NCBI GenBank assembly: GCA_020161315.1 | Contig: JAIUOH010000009.1 | Span: 1 to 64,000, forward strand | From: Actinomycetota bacterium | GTDB taxonomy: Bacteria > Actinomycetota > Actinomycetes > Actinomycetales > Microbacteriaceae | DNA length: 64,000 nt | Direction: 5' to 3' | Part shown: piece by piece, positions 53,798-62,550 of the stretch | How the letters are laid out: each line of letters opens with the position of its first letter | Position numbering within the stretch: the stretch's first letter is position 1 | The notes under the pieces: generated by a model | What the model saw: the letters and a program-made list of their open reading frames with translations, nothing else | Told to the model about the DNA's origin: nothing | The model's database searches: none | Made by a program: the position numbers and the translations under genes

Positions 53798-55407
53798 GTA
53801 CTGTGACTACCCCTTCTACTCAGAACCAGAGCGGCTCAACCTTCACTGCCAAGGCCGCCACCTATATCGACGATCGCACCAAGATCGGCGTTGCCGTAAA
53901 GGAATTTGGCCGCAAGGTCTTTCCCGACCACTGGTCGTTCCTGCTCGGCGAGGTCGCTCTGTACAGCTTCGTTGTCATTCTGCTGTCGGGCACCTTCCTG
54001 ACCCTGTTCTTCCAGGCGTCAATGGTTGAGACGCACTACACCGGTGCATACACGCCGATGAAGGGCATCGAGATGTCGGCCGCTATGGCGTCGACTCTTG
54101 ACATCTCATTTGGTGTTCGCGGTGGCCTGCTCATGCGCCAGGTGCACCACTGGGCAGCGCTGCTGTTCGTGGCCTCTGTCGGCCTGCACATGCTTCGCAT
54201 CTTCTTCACCGGCGCGTTCCGCAAACCGCGCGAGCTCAACTGGCTGATCGGCTTCGTGCTGTTCATCCTTGCGATGGCCGAGGGCTTCACCGGCTATTCG
54301 CTCCCCGATGATGTGCTCTCAGGCAACGGCCTGCGCATCATCGACGGCATCGTCAAGGCGATCCCCGTCGTTGGCACCTACTTCTCGTTCCTCTTCTTCG
54401 GAGGCGAGTTCCCAGGCACCGACATCGTCGGCCGCCTGTACATGCTGCACATCATGCTGCTGCCCGCTCTCGTCATCCTCTTCGTGGCGCTGCACCTCGC
54501 GTTTGTGGTCATCCACAAGCACACGCAGTACCCTGGCCCGGGTAAGACGCAGCAGAACGTTGTTGGCTTCCCAGTCCTCCCCGTGTACGCGGCAAAGGCT
54601 GGTGGATTCTTCTTCATCGTGTTCGGCGTGATCATGCTGATCGCCACCTTTGTGGCCATCAACCCGATCTGGAACTACGGCCCCTACGATCCGTCGCCGG
54701 TTTCGGCTGGTACCCAGCCCGACTGGTACATCGGCTTCGCCGACGGCATGCTCCGTCTGATTCCGCCGGGGCTCGAGACCGAATGGTTCGGATACACCTG
54801 GTCATGGAACATGCTGATTCCCGTTGCAATCCTGGGTCTCTTCATCGTCACCGTTGCTATCTACCCCTTCATCGAAGCTTGGGTAACCGGCGACCAGCGC
54901 GAGCACCACATCCTTGATCGTCCACGCAACGCACCTACGCGTACCGCAATCGGTGCGGCCGGCGTGACCTTCTACGCAGTAATGTGGGCGGGTGCGAGCT
55001 CTGACCTCATGGCCACGCACTTCCAGCTTTCGATGGAAGGCGTGATCCACGGCCTGCAGTTCCTGCTGATCTTTGGCCCGATCATCGCTTACGTTGTGAC
55101 CAAGCGCATCTGCCTTGCTCTGCAGAAGAAGGATCGCTCGATCGCACTCCACGGCTACGAGTCGGGCCGCATCGTGCGCCTGCCAGGTGGCGAGTACATC
55201 GAGGTGCACAAGCCGGTCAGCGAGTACGAGCGCTGGCAGCTGGTGAGCTACCACAGCTACGAGCCACTCATGCTCCGCCCGAATGACGACGGACGCATCC
55301 CGTTCTCGCGTCGCCTGCGCGCTGGCTTCAGCCGCTGGTTCTTCGAGGATCGCGTAGTGCCCCCGACTCAGGGTGAGCTCAACCAGGCTGAGCACGAGGG
55401 CCACTAA
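53794..55407 (+). CDS. qcrB: cytochrome b subunit of the bcc complex
   Basis: 537 aa. Eight-helix core with the heme-ligand His pairs near MRQVHHWAALLFVASVGLHM and LHIMLLPALVILFVALHLAF; the quinol-oxidation loop has GYSLPDDVLSGNGLRI and DPSPVSAGTQPDWYIGFADG. A hydrophilic C-terminal extension of about 120 residues is typical of the actinobacterial form. This subunit is the target of Q203-type inhibitors in mycobacteria. GTG 53794 overlaps qcrA. Confidence 0.96.
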   Translation: MSTVTTPSTQNQSGSTFTAKAATYIDDRTKIGVAVKEFGRKVFPDHWSFLLGEVALYSFVVILLSGTFLTLFFQASMVETHYTGAYTPMKGIEMSAAMASTLDISFGVRGGLLMRQVHHWAALLFVASVGLHMLRIFFTGAFRKPRELNWLIGFVLFILAMAEGFTGYSLPDDVLSGNGLRIIDGIVKAIPVVGTYFSFLFFGGEFPGTDIVGRLYMLHIMLLPALVILFVALHLAFVVIHKHTQYPGPGKTQQNVVGFPVLPVYAAKAGGFFFIVFGVIMLIATFVAINPIWNYGPYDPSPVSAGTQPDWYIGFADGMLRLIPPGLETEWFGYTWSWNMLIPVAILGLFIVTVAIYPFIEAWVTGDQREHHILDRPRNAPTRTAIGAAGVTFYAVMWAGASSDLMATHFQLSMEGVIHGLQFLLIFGPIIAYVVTKRICLALQKKDRSIALHGYESGRIVRLPGGEYIEVHKPVSEYERWQLVSYHSYEPLMLRPNDDGRIPFSRRLRAGFSRWFFEDRVVPPTQGELNQAEHEGH

Positions 55408-55427
55408 CCTCGAGCGCTCACGCCAAT

Positions 55428-55472
55428 AGCGAGAGGCCCCGACCAGATTCGTTCTGGTCGGGGCCTCTCGCT
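55428..55472. terminator. bidirectional terminator between qcrB and the TetR gene
   Basis: A 20-bp perfect stem (55428-55447 with 55453-55472), 5-nt loop, then TTT. It ends the ctaE-qcrCAB transcript and can stop the opposing ctaC-ctaD-ctaF-GNAT-TetR transcript. The rest of 55408-55602 shows no other structure. Confidence 0.95.
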
Positions 55473-55602
55473 TTACCTTTCCGAACTGTTGGAGGCTTCC
55501 GCTGGACATAGACAGACACAGCACACAAGCGCGGTGCGGCGCAGCGGCAATAGTCGCGAGAAGACGCTTGGTTTTTGTTAGCGCTTTAAGCGCGAGATTT
55601 GC

Positions 55603-56187
55603 CTAGATCTGTTGGCGTAGAAGCTCGTGTGCGTGGGTGCTCACGAGCTCAAGCAGGTGTCGCTCCCCCAGGTGCTCGCTCAGCTCGCCCAGAAGCTCTC
55701 CTAGTGCCGGCTGCAACTTAGGTTCGGCCACGGCTGCGAAGCACTGCAGCAAGAACGCGGAGCACCCTTCAGGTTGTTGAGAGCTGTGCTGAGGGTCGGT
55801 TCGAGAGTCATCACGGGTACGCTCGGAAGCCGACTCATGCCCCGAGCCGTACGGAGCACCGGCGCCTCTTATGGGGGTGTCCAAGAGCAGCACACGGACC
55901 TTTTCAGCGCAGGCGAGAAAGAGATCTTGCTTCGTCTTGAAGTTCGCGTACACGTGAGGCTGCGGCACGCCCGCTAGAGCAGCTATGGCCGCAGTTTGGG
56001 CCGCATGGTAGCCGTGAGCACCAAACACCGTGATCCCCGCGTTCAGCAGTCGCTCGCGGTTCTCACCCGGTCGGCGCCGCGGGCGTCGAGTCGTGGTGGA
56101 GGGGCTACTGTCGTTTGACACGTCTGTGTTGTCAGAGGATACGCCAAAGCGCACGGCATCGCTGCCGTGCGCTGGCGTATTCATCAT
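55603..56187 (-). CDS. TetR-family transcriptional regulator
   Basis: 194 aa. The helix-turn-helix domain is GENRERLLNAGITVFGAHG, then the recognition segment QTAAIAALAGVPQPHVYANF and KTKQDLFLACAEKV. A 30-residue Ser/Thr/Asn-rich N-terminal tail precedes it; the ligand domain is short and low-complexity in its middle. ATG 56187 or ATG 56184 may start it. TAGTCT on the minus strand (56198-56203, overlapping the GNAT stop) is 10 nt upstream, so it may have its own promoter at the end of the oxidase operon. Confidence 0.85.
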   Translation of the reverse strand: MMNTPAHGSDAVRFGVSSDNTDVSNDSSPSTTTRRPRRRPGENRERLLNAGITVFGAHGYHAAQTAAIAALAGVPQPHVYANFKTKQDLFLACAEKVRVLLLDTPIRGAGAPYGSGHESASERTRDDSRTDPQHSSQQPEGCSAFLLQCFAAVAEPKLQPALGELLGELSEHLGERHLLELVSTHAHELLRQQI

Positions 56188-56200
56188 CGAGGGCTCGAGA

Positions 56201-56644
56201 CTAGCCGAGGTCGAGAACCTTGCGGTAGTGCTCGCCCATGGGCTCGAACCCGCGGTGATTGTAGAAAGATCCCATGCGTGCGGTAGAGGCAGAGAGCTGC
56301 CTCACTCCCCTGCCCATACAGTAATGCTCGTTCGCCTGCATCAGGCGATCGCCGACGCCGGCTCCGCGAGCCTCGGCATCAACCACAATCTCTTGCAGGT
56401 GAGCAGTGAGACCAGGGGCGTGCAGAAGACGCGACACGGTCAGCAGTGAATAGCCGACGATCGCGTCGTTCTGTTCGGCGACAAAGAGCACGTTGGTCTC
56501 TTGGTCACGGTGCCGCAAAACGTTATCAAGAGCGATGAGAAACTCATCGCGGCCAATAGCCTCGCGGCCGGTTTGATACTGACGGGCGAGGGCGAACAGT
56601 GCCGAAGCATCCTCTGTTCGCCCTCGCCTGATAGCGATAGTCAC
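56201..56644 (-). CDS. GNAT-family N-acetyltransferase
   Basis: 147 aa. GNAT motif A is EIVVDAEARGAGVGDRLMQA, with the R/QxxGxG acetyl-CoA site in RGAGVG, and motif B around QLSASTARMGSFYNHRGFEP. Motif C begins the protein (IAIRRGRTEDASALFALA). Substrate unknown. GTG start at 56644. It lies 15 bp after ctaF with the same orientation, so it is probably part of the oxidase transcript, though functionally unrelated as far as sequence shows. Confidence 0.88.
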   Translation of the reverse strand: MTIAIRRGRTEDASALFALARQYQTGREAIGRDEFLIALDNVLRHRDQETNVLFVAEQNDAIVGYSLLTVSRLLHAPGLTAHLQEIVVDAEARGAGVGDRLMQANEHYCMGRGVRQLSASTARMGSFYNHRGFEPMGEHYRKVLDLG

Positions 56645-56659
56645 GCTGATTGCCTTCGC

Positions 56660-57082
56660 CTATCGTGCGAAGTGGCCGCGGTAGTACTCAAACACCCAGC
56701 CGACGACTGCGACGAGCACAAGCGGAGCCGCAAGGAAGGTCAACCAGAAGTTGAAGCCAATGCAGAGCCCGAGTACGACGAGCGAAAGCGAAAGCCCGAG
56801 CATGAGCGGCCACCAGCTCCAAGGGCTGAAATCACCGATCTCAGGGTTCCCATCATCGATGTCAGAGTCTTCACGATCTTCGATGAGCAGGCCACCCTGT
56901 TTCTTCTGGGTGAGCCAGAGGTACACGGCGATCATTGCGCTGAGGCCACCCGAGAGCAGAATCACGACGCTGCCGGCCCACTCAAGGTAGCCGTGTACGA
57001 GCAGGTTCCAGAAGGTGTAGACGAGACCGACGACCAGGAAGTAAGCCGTGAGGATCCCGAAAATCACAATGTTTGATTTCAT
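56660..57082 (-). CDS. ctaF: cytochrome c oxidase subunit IV, actinobacterial type
   Basis: 140 aa with four helices in pairs: IVIFGILTAYFLVVGLVYTF, GSVVILLSGGLSAMIAVYL, and two in the second half beginning LMLGLSLSLVVLGLCIGFNF. The central DIDDGNPEIGDFSPWSWWPL loop is the family mark. This small subunit is specific to Actinobacteria. RBS AAAGG. It follows ctaD by 21 bp. Confidence 0.94.
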   Translation of the reverse strand: MKSNIVIFGILTAYFLVVGLVYTFWNLLVHGYLEWAGSVVILLSGGLSAMIAVYLWLTQKKQGGLLIEDREDSDIDDGNPEIGDFSPWSWWPLMLGLSLSLVVLGLCIGFNFWLTFLAAPLVLVAVVGWVFEYYRGHFAR

Positions 57083-57103
57083 GGTGCTTCTTGCCTTTCA
57101 GCG

Positions 57104-58768
57104 TTACTTCGCAGAGGCGAGCGCGGGCTCGTTCTCTTGACCGGGCTGCTTCACGCCGCTGACCTCAGGGTGATTGAGGTCGAACGCCGGCGACTCCGAG
57201 CGGATGCGCGGGATCGAAACGAAGTTGTGGCGTGGCGGCGGGCACGAGGTTGCCCACTCGAGCGAGCGACCGAAGCCCCACGGATCGTTGACGGTAACCT
57301 TCGGTGCGTTGCGTGCGGTCAGGTACACGTTCAGCAGGAACGGAATCATCGATACACCAAGGATCATCGCACCGACGGTCGAGATCTGGTTCATCCAGGT
57401 GACGCCGTCTTCGGGCAGGTAGGTGTAGTAGCGGCGAGGCATGGCCATGACACCAGCCCAGTGCTGCACGAGGAAGGTGGTGTGGAATCCAATGAACAGA
57501 ATCCAGAAGTGAATCTTGCCAAGACGCTCGTTCAGCATCTTACCTGTCCACTTTGGCCACCAGAAGTAGAAGCCCGAGAACATCGCGAACACCACCGTGC
57601 CGAAGATCACGTAGTGGAAGTGGGCGACGACGAAGTAGGTGTCTGAGAGGTGGAAATCGAGAGCAGGCGAAGCCAGAATAACGCCGGTGAGGCCACCGAA
57701 GACGAACGATACGAGAAAGCCGAGTGCCCAGAGCATCGGAGTCTCGAAGGTGATCGAGCCGCGCCACATCGTGCCGATCCAGTTGAAGATCTTCACGCCG
57801 GTAGGCACCGCAATGAGCATGGTCATCAGAGCGAAGAACGGCAGCAGCACCGAACCCGTAACGTACATGTGGTGTGCCCACACCGTCATCGAAAGCGCTG
57901 CAATCGAGATGGTCGCGTAGATCAGTGTCTTGTAGCCGAAAATCGGCTTGCGGCTAAACACCGGGAAGACTTCTGAAACGATACCGAAGAATGGCAGGGC
58001 GATGATGTAGACCTCGGGATGGCCGAAGAACCAGAAGAGGTGTTGCCAGAGAATGGCACCGCCCTCACCGTTAAAGATGTGAGCACCGAAGATGCGGTCT
58101 GCTGCAAGTCCGAAGAACGCTGCCGCGAGTACGGGGAAGACGAGGATCACGAGGATCGAGGTGATCAGCGTGTTCCAAGTGAAGACCGACATGCGCCACA
58201 TGGTCATGCCAGGGGCACGCATGGTAACGATGGTGGTGATGAAGTTCACGCCGCCCATGATGGTGCCGAAGCCGCCGACACCGAGGCCGAGTACCCAGAG
58301 GTTGCCGCCGACACCTGGTGAGAATGTCACGTCAGACAGTGGGGCGTAGGCGAACCAACCAAACGATGCTGCACCCTGTGGGGTAAGGAAGCCGCCGACC
58401 GCGATGAGCGAGCCGAAGGTGTAAAGCCAGAACGCGAGCGCGTTCAGACGAGGGAACGCCACGTCAGGGGCACCGATCTGCAACGGCATGAGCACGTTAG
58501 CGAAGCCAGCGAACAGTGGGGTTGCAAACATCAGCAGCATGATGGTGCCGTGCATGGTGAAGAGCTGGTTGTACTGCTCTTTTGTCGCAACGACTTCGAG
58601 GCCCGGGGCGAACAATTGCGCACGAATGATCAGCGCCATGAGGCCACCAATCATGAACCACACGACCGAACTGATCAGGTACATGTAACCGATCACTTTG
58701 TGATCCGTGGAGGTCATCCACGAAACGATCACGTTGCCCTTCTTCATCTTCTTACTCTCGCTTCTCAC
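57104..58768 (-). CDS. ctaD: cytochrome c oxidase subunit I
   Basis: 554 aa, twelve membrane helices, holding heme a and the heme a3-CuB centre. The low-spin heme His is in the [13 protein letters not shown] segment, CuB ligands in [17 protein letters not shown] (with the His-Tyr pair) and [12 protein letters not shown], and proton-channel residues near [13 protein letters not shown] and later. The [18 protein letters not shown] stretch carries the heme a3 and a ligands. GTG 58768, 2 nt after the ctaC stop, is used; ATG 58747 is an alternative. Confidence 0.97.
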   Translation of the reverse strand: MRSESKKMKKGNVIVSWMTSTDHKVIGYMYLISSVVWFMIGGLMALIIRAQLFAPGLEVVATKEQYNQLFTMHGTIMLLMFATPLFAGFANVLMPLQIGAPDVAFPRLNALAFWLYTFGSLIAVGGFLTPQGAASFGWFAYAPLSDVTFSPGVGGNLWVLGLGVGGFGTIMGGVNFITTIVTMRAPGMTMWRMSVFTWNTLITSILVILVFPVLAAAFFGLAADRIFGAHIFNGEGGAILWQHLFWFFGHPEVYIIALPFFGIVSEVFPVFSRKPIFGYKTLIYATISIAALSMTVWAHHMYVTGSVLLPFFALMTMLIAVPTGVKIFNWIGTMWRGSITFETPMLWALGFLVSFVFGGLTGVILASPALDFHLSDTYFVVAHFHYVIFGTVVFAMFSGFYFWWPKWTGKMLNERLGKIHFWILFIGFHTTFLVQHWAGVMAMPRRYYTYLPEDGVTWMNQISTVGAMILGVSMIPFLLNVYLTARNAPKVTVNDPWGFGRSLEWATSCPPPRHNFVSIPRIRSESPAFDLNHPEVSGVKQPGQENEPALASAK

Positions 58769-58770
58769 TG

Positions 58771-59658
58771 TTACGCCTTGGCCTCGGCGGTGTGCTTGTT
58801 CTGAGCCTCAGCCTGGTCACCGAAGAACTCCTCTTGCAGAGGGTTGTATTCGAGCCCAACGCTGCCCTCGAAGCCAGCTTCGCGCTGTGCCTTCACGTAG
58901 GCGTCGTACTCGGCCTGCTCAACCACGCGCACCTCGAAGAGCATCATCGAGTGGTACTCGCCACAGAGCTCGGCGCACTTGCCCATGAAGGTGCCGGTCT
59001 CGGTCGGGGTGACCGAGATGTAGTTGGTCTGACCCGGGATCATGTCCTTCTTGTAGAGGAACTCCACGATCCAGAACGAGTGAATGACGTCGCGAGTCTC
59101 AATGCGAATCTCGGTCTTCTTGTCGACCGGCAAGTACAGCACAGGCATGGTCTCGGGAATAGCCGAGCCGCTGTCATCAGTCTGCACCTGGATGCCCTGG
59201 AAGAAGACGTCATCGCTCAGGTAGTTGAAGTCCCAGCTCCAACGCTTGCCGATAACCTCAACCACGTTCTCGGGCTCCGCATAGCGCGTCTCGATCTTCG
59301 TCATCTCAGTAGCAGTGAAGCCAAAGAATGCGACGATGAGCATAACCGGCACGACCGTGAAGAAGGTCTCGATCGGCATGTTGTAGCGCAGCTGCACTGG
59401 CAGGCCGGTCTGACCCTTACGGCGACGGTAGGCGATCGTTGCCCAGAGGATAAGCCCCCAGGTGATCAGGCCGACACCGAGCAGCACAATCCAGGAGTTC
59501 ACCCAGAGGCTCGTAATGCCCGGAGTGTGCTCCGTGGCGTTGGTTGACCCCTCGGGGAGGAAGCCCCGCTGCTGTGCCGGGGTGCACCCGGCGAGCACGA
59601 GTGCCGCGGAAACTGCGACACCGGTTAGGGCCCATTTCATTCGACGATTGGGACGCAC
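58771..59658 (-). CDS. ctaC: cytochrome c oxidase subunit II
   Basis: 295 aa lipoprotein-type subunit. Signal with lipobox VLAGC (Cys about residue 25), two membrane helices, and an external CuA domain with [12 protein letters not shown] as the binuclear copper site and Trp-rich KRWSWDFNY as the electron entry. The QcrC diheme protein would dock here. Transcription may start at TAAGCT on the minus strand, 59727-59732. A C-terminal acidic extension exceeds the minimal size. Confidence 0.96.
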   Translation of the reverse strand: MRPNRRMKWALTGVAVSAALVLAGCTPAQQRGFLPEGSTNATEHTPGITSLWVNSWIVLLGVGLITWGLILWATIAYRRRKGQTGLPVQLRYNMPIETFFTVVPVMLIVAFFGFTATEMTKIETRYAEPENVVEVIGKRWSWDFNYLSDDVFFQGIQVQTDDSGSAIPETMPVLYLPVDKKTEIRIETRDVIHSFWIVEFLYKKDMIPGQTNYISVTPTETGTFMGKCAELCGEYHSMMLFEVRVVEQAEYDAYVKAQREAGFEGSVGLEYNPLQEEFFGDQAEAQNKHTAEAKA

Positions 59659-59726
59659 CGCATACCTTTCGAAACTGACGGTCGCTCTGACTGCATGCCA
59701 GACAAAGCTGATGACTCTCTTTGAAT

Positions 59727-59732
59727 AGCTTA
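59727..59732 (-). promoter_or_regulatory. -10-like hexamer for ctaC-ctaD-ctaF
   Basis: Minus-strand TAAGCT lies about 70 bp before the ctaC GTG at 59658, leaving a leader with AAAGG as ribosome binding site. Confidence 0.4.
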
Positions 59733-59773
59733 GCGCGAAGCTGAGGGTTTACTGAACACGCGCCGGGGTGTCG

Positions 59774-60124
59774 TTAGCTGAAGCTATCGCCACACGCGCA
59801 GCTGCCCTGCGCGTTGGGGTTATCGATAGTGAACCCCTGCTTCTGAATGGTGTCTTCGAAGCCAATGGTTGAGCCGTTCAGATAGGGAACGCTCATCTGA
59901 TCGACGACAACCTGCACGCCCTCGAAGTCAACGACTGCATCGTTGTCGAGGGTGCGCTCATCGAAGAATAGTTGATAGATCAGACCCGAGCAACCGCCCG
60001 GCTGCACTGCGATGCGCAGGCGAAGATCGTCGCGCCCCTCTTGCTCGAGCAGCTTACGAACCTTCTCGCGTGCATCGTCGGTGATCTTCACCTCGTGTGC
60101 AGGCGTCATGACTGTCTCGCTCAT
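59774..60124 (-). CDS. erpA: A-type Fe-S carrier (ErpA/HesB family)
   Basis: 116 aa. Conserved ligands Cys in VQPGGCSGLIYQL and the C-terminal CACG pair are present, with the fold of IscA/ErpA/SufA. It carries clusters from the Suf scaffold to targets such as the Rieske proteins. ATG 60124 is preferred over the longer frame because TAGACT on the minus strand (60132-60137) is 7 nt away. It is just upstream of ctaC in the same direction, a standard actinobacterial order. Confidence 0.95.
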   Translation of the reverse strand: MSETVMTPAHEVKITDDAREKVRKLLEQEGRDDLRLRIAVQPGGCSGLIYQLFFDERTLDNDAVVDFEGVQVVVDQMSVPYLNGSTIGFEDTIQKQGFTIDNPNAQGSCACGDSFS

Positions 60125-60131
60125 AGTCATC

Positions 60132-60137
60132 AGTCTA
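60132..60137 (-). promoter_or_regulatory. -10-like hexamer for leaderless erpA
   Basis: Minus-strand TAGACT is 7 nt before ATG 60124. Confidence 0.5.
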
Positions 60138-60236
60138 TCGCGCGAGCGGCAACTGGTCGCATCGCGACGCACTATCCTTAACGAAGACAAGAACGCTCGC
60201 ACGCACCGTGACGGGCAGAATCGCGAAAGGAACGGC

Positions 60237-60803
60237 GTGGCCAAGAACAGCACCGCTGATGCGGGCGAAGATCAGCCCACCGAAACTCCCCAGGGCAAGG
60301 GCCGACCAACCCCGAGCCGCAAAGAGGCGCAGGCCGCAAAGGCGCAGCCCATTGTGGGCTCTCGCGATAAGGCAGCCCGTAAGGCGCAGCGGCAGAAAGA
60401 GGGCGAGGCGCGTGAGCGCGCACGCCAGGGCATGATGCAGGGCGACGAGCGCTTTCTCGGCCCCCGCGACAAGGGCCCTCAGCGTCGTTACGTGCGTGAC
60501 TATGTCGATGCGCGATTCTCGCTCGGTGAGTTCTTGATCCCGGCGATGCTCGTGGTGCTGCTCATGACCTTCTTGCCCGCACAGTTTCAGATGTACAGCC
60601 TGGTCGCGATTTGGGCGTACCTCGGCATTTCTATCTTTGACGCCGTGGTGATCGGCATTCGTCTCAAGCAGAAGCTTTCCAAGAAGTTCGGCGAGCAGAA
60701 CGTGCAGCCCGGCTACCGCTGGTATGCGGCTATGCGCGCCTTCCAGTTCAGAATGCTGCGCATGCCGAAGCCTCAGGTGAAACGTTTTCAGTTTCCCGAG
60801 TAG
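60237..60803 (+). CDS. DUF3043 family membrane protein
   Basis: 188 aa. The N-terminal half is hydrophilic and Lys/Arg/Gln-rich (KEAQAAKAQP, KAARKAQRQKEGEARER), then MMQGDERFLGPRDKGPQRRY, the family signature, and two membrane helices (FLIPAMLVVLLMTFL, MYSLVAIWAYLGISIFDAVV). A basic C-terminal segment follows. Function unknown; the gene is common between erpA and pyrD in Actinobacteria. GTG 60237 follows GAAAGG. Its last nine codons plus the stop recur 116 bp downstream. Confidence 0.85.
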   Translation: MAKNSTADAGEDQPTETPQGKGRPTPSRKEAQAAKAQPIVGSRDKAARKAQRQKEGEARERARQGMMQGDERFLGPRDKGPQRRYVRDYVDARFSLGEFLIPAMLVVLLMTFLPAQFQMYSLVAIWAYLGISIFDAVVIGIRLKQKLSKKFGEQNVQPGYRWYAAMRAFQFRMLRMPKPQVKRFQFPE

Positions 60804-60919
60804 CTTCCGGGGTAATGAGACCGAGGCCAGAGGCCTCGTCGCCTCGTCGCGTGAAAGCCAGACATGGCTTTCACTCCGAGCTCCTCGCGCAGGTGAAGCG
60901 TTTTCAGTTTCCCGAGTAG
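60774..60919. repeat. direct repeat of the DUF3043 gene 3' end around hairpins
   Basis: The 30 bp encoding the last nine residues and stop (60774-60803) are repeated at 60890-60919 with a single A-to-G change. The 86 bp between hold two dyads: GAGGCC-AGA-GGCCTC (60823-60837) and GTGAAAGCC-N6-GGCTTTCAC (60851-60874). Confidence 0.9.
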
Positions 60920-60936
60920 TTCGAACTAATGCGTAT

Positions 60937-60982
60937 AAATAGAAGTGGGATCAGGGCCAAGGCCCCGATCCCACTTCTATTT
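60937..60982. terminator. bidirectional terminator between DUF3043 gene and pyrD
   Basis: A 16-bp outer stem (60937-60952 with 60967-60982) and an inner GGGCC-AA-GGCCC hairpin, with A and T runs at the ends, serve both convergent genes. Confidence 0.93.
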
Positions 60983-60996
60983 TGCGCCCGCCTACG

Positions 60997-62043
60997 CTAC
61001 TGGCGCGATGAACGGTACCCGGCAGCTTTGAGGCCGCGGTTAATCGCGCGGGCCCAAAGCGGCCCCTCGTAAACGAACGCGGTGAAACCCTGCACCAGCG
61101 TTGCGCCCGCTTCGAGGCGGTCGAGCACGTCTTGAGCGGTGGTCACTCCCCCCACAGCGATGACGCAGAAGCCGGGGTCGGGGGCGATCTCGCGAATGCG
61201 CTTCAGTACCTCGAGCGAGCGCTCCCGCAGCGGCGCACCAGAGAGCCCACCGGCACCCATAGCCTCAACCGACGAGGCCGAGGCGCGCAGGCCCTCACGA
61301 GACACCGTGGTGTTCGTAGCGATAATGCCATCAAGGCCGAGATCAACCGCCATGCGCACAATGCCGTCAAGCTGCTCATTGTCCATATCGGGGGCGATTT
61401 TTACGAGCAACGGCGTGTTGCCCGAAACTCGCTTCACCTCGGTGAGCAGCGGGGTCAGCGAGTCGAGCTCTTGCAAACCGCGAAGACCCGGGGTGTTTGG
61501 TGAGCTTACGTTCACGGCCAGGTAATCTGCAATCGGCGCGAGGCGCTCGGCACTGTAGACGTAATCGGCGGTCGCGTCTTCGACCTCGGTCACCCGGCTC
61601 TTGCCGATGTTTACACCGATGACCGCGCGACGCTTCTTCAGACGCGCCCGCTCGATGCGAGAAACCGCGTCAACCGAGCCCTTGTTGTTGAAGCCCATGC
61701 GGTTGATGAGCGCACGATCTTCAATCAGGCGAAACATGCGCGGCTGAGGGTTGCCGGGCTGCGCGTGGCGCGTCAGCGTGCCAACCTCGACGTGACCGAA
61801 ACCCAGTGCGCCGAGCCCTGTGACACCCTCAGCGTTCTTATCGAATCCCGCGGCGATGCCGAAGGGGCTCGGAAACTCGAGGCCGAGCGCACGCACGCGA
61901 AGGCTGGGATCGGGCGCGCAGATCAGGCGCGAGAGGGGGGCGAGCGCGCCAGCAGCTTGAATCACGGGAAACGCGAGGTGGTGTGCCTTTTCTGGATCCA
62001 TGCGGCGAAACACGGTGTTGAACAGTGCTGGGTAGAAACGCAT
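60997..62043 (-). CDS. pyrD: dihydroorotate dehydrogenase (quinone), class 2
   Basis: 348 aa flavoprotein oxidising dihydroorotate to orotate, with electrons to the quinone pool. The N-terminal amphipathic helix region (YPALFNTVFRRMDPEKAHHL) marks class 2; the catalytic Ser is in AVNVSSPNTPGLRGLQ, and FMN-binding segments are GIAAGFDKNAEGV, MGFNNKGSV and VGGVTTAQDVLDRLEAG. The gene is 2 bp after nrdR. Membrane association is expected. Pyrimidine synthesis is thus linked to the bcc-aa3 chain through menaquinone. Confidence 0.95.
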   Translation of the reverse strand: MRFYPALFNTVFRRMDPEKAHHLAFPVIQAAGALAPLSRLICAPDPSLRVRALGLEFPSPFGIAAGFDKNAEGVTGLGALGFGHVEVGTLTRHAQPGNPQPRMFRLIEDRALINRMGFNNKGSVDAVSRIERARLKKRRAVIGVNIGKSRVTEVEDATADYVYSAERLAPIADYLAVNVSSPNTPGLRGLQELDSLTPLLTEVKRVSGNTPLLVKIAPDMDNEQLDGIVRMAVDLGLDGIIATNTTVSREGLRASASSVEAMGAGGLSGAPLRERSLEVLKRIREIAPDPGFCVIAVGGVTTAQDVLDRLEAGATLVQGFTAFVYEGPLWARAINRGLKAAGYRSSRQ

Positions 62044-62045
62044 GG

Positions 62046-62546
62046 CTACTCCGTCTCGTTATTCGTGGCGGCGTTCGCAACCGCAGTCATCTGCCCGGTA
62101 CTCGGGTGCAGCCTGAGGCCCGCGATTGCTGACTCGAAGTCTTCGAGAGACTCAAAAGCTTGGTACACGCTCGCGAAGCGCAGGTACGCGATCTCGTCGA
62201 GCTCACGCAGGTGCGGCAGCACCGACAGGCCGATATCGTTCGCGTCAAGCTGCGCCTGGCCGGTCGCACGCACCGACTCCTCGACCTGCTGTGCCAGTAC
62301 CGCGAGGTCGCTCTCGGTGACGGGGCGGCCCTGGCAGGCCTTGCGCACGCCGCTCATCACCTTGCCGCGACTGAACGGTTCCACGACACCCGAGCGCTTG
62401 ATCACCGTGAGGCTCGCGGTTTCGGTGGTGCTGAAGCGTCGACCGCACTCGGGGCACTGGCGACGGCGGCGAATTGAGAGGCCATCGTCGCTCGTGCGCG
62501 AGTCGATCACGCGACTGTCTGAGTGGCGGCAAAACGGGCAGTGCAC
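62046..62546 (-). CDS. nrdR: transcriptional repressor NrdR
   Basis: 166 aa. Zinc ribbon with CPFC and CPEC, followed by the ATP-cone domain ([20 protein letters not shown]). It senses ATP/dATP and represses ribonucleotide reductase genes through NrdR boxes. GTG at 62546 with GAAAGG is preferred; the longer open frame upstream is an out-of-context extension. RBS overlaps the end of hisD. The nrd genes are not in the window. Confidence 0.96.
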   Translation of the reverse strand: MHCPFCRHSDSRVIDSRTSDDGLSIRRRRQCPECGRRFSTTETASLTVIKRSGVVEPFSRGKVMSGVRKACQGRPVTESDLAVLAQQVEESVRATGQAQLDANDIGLSVLPHLRELDEIAYLRFASVYQAFESLEDFESAIAGLRLHPSTGQMTAVANAATNNETE

Positions 62547-62550
62547 GCGA

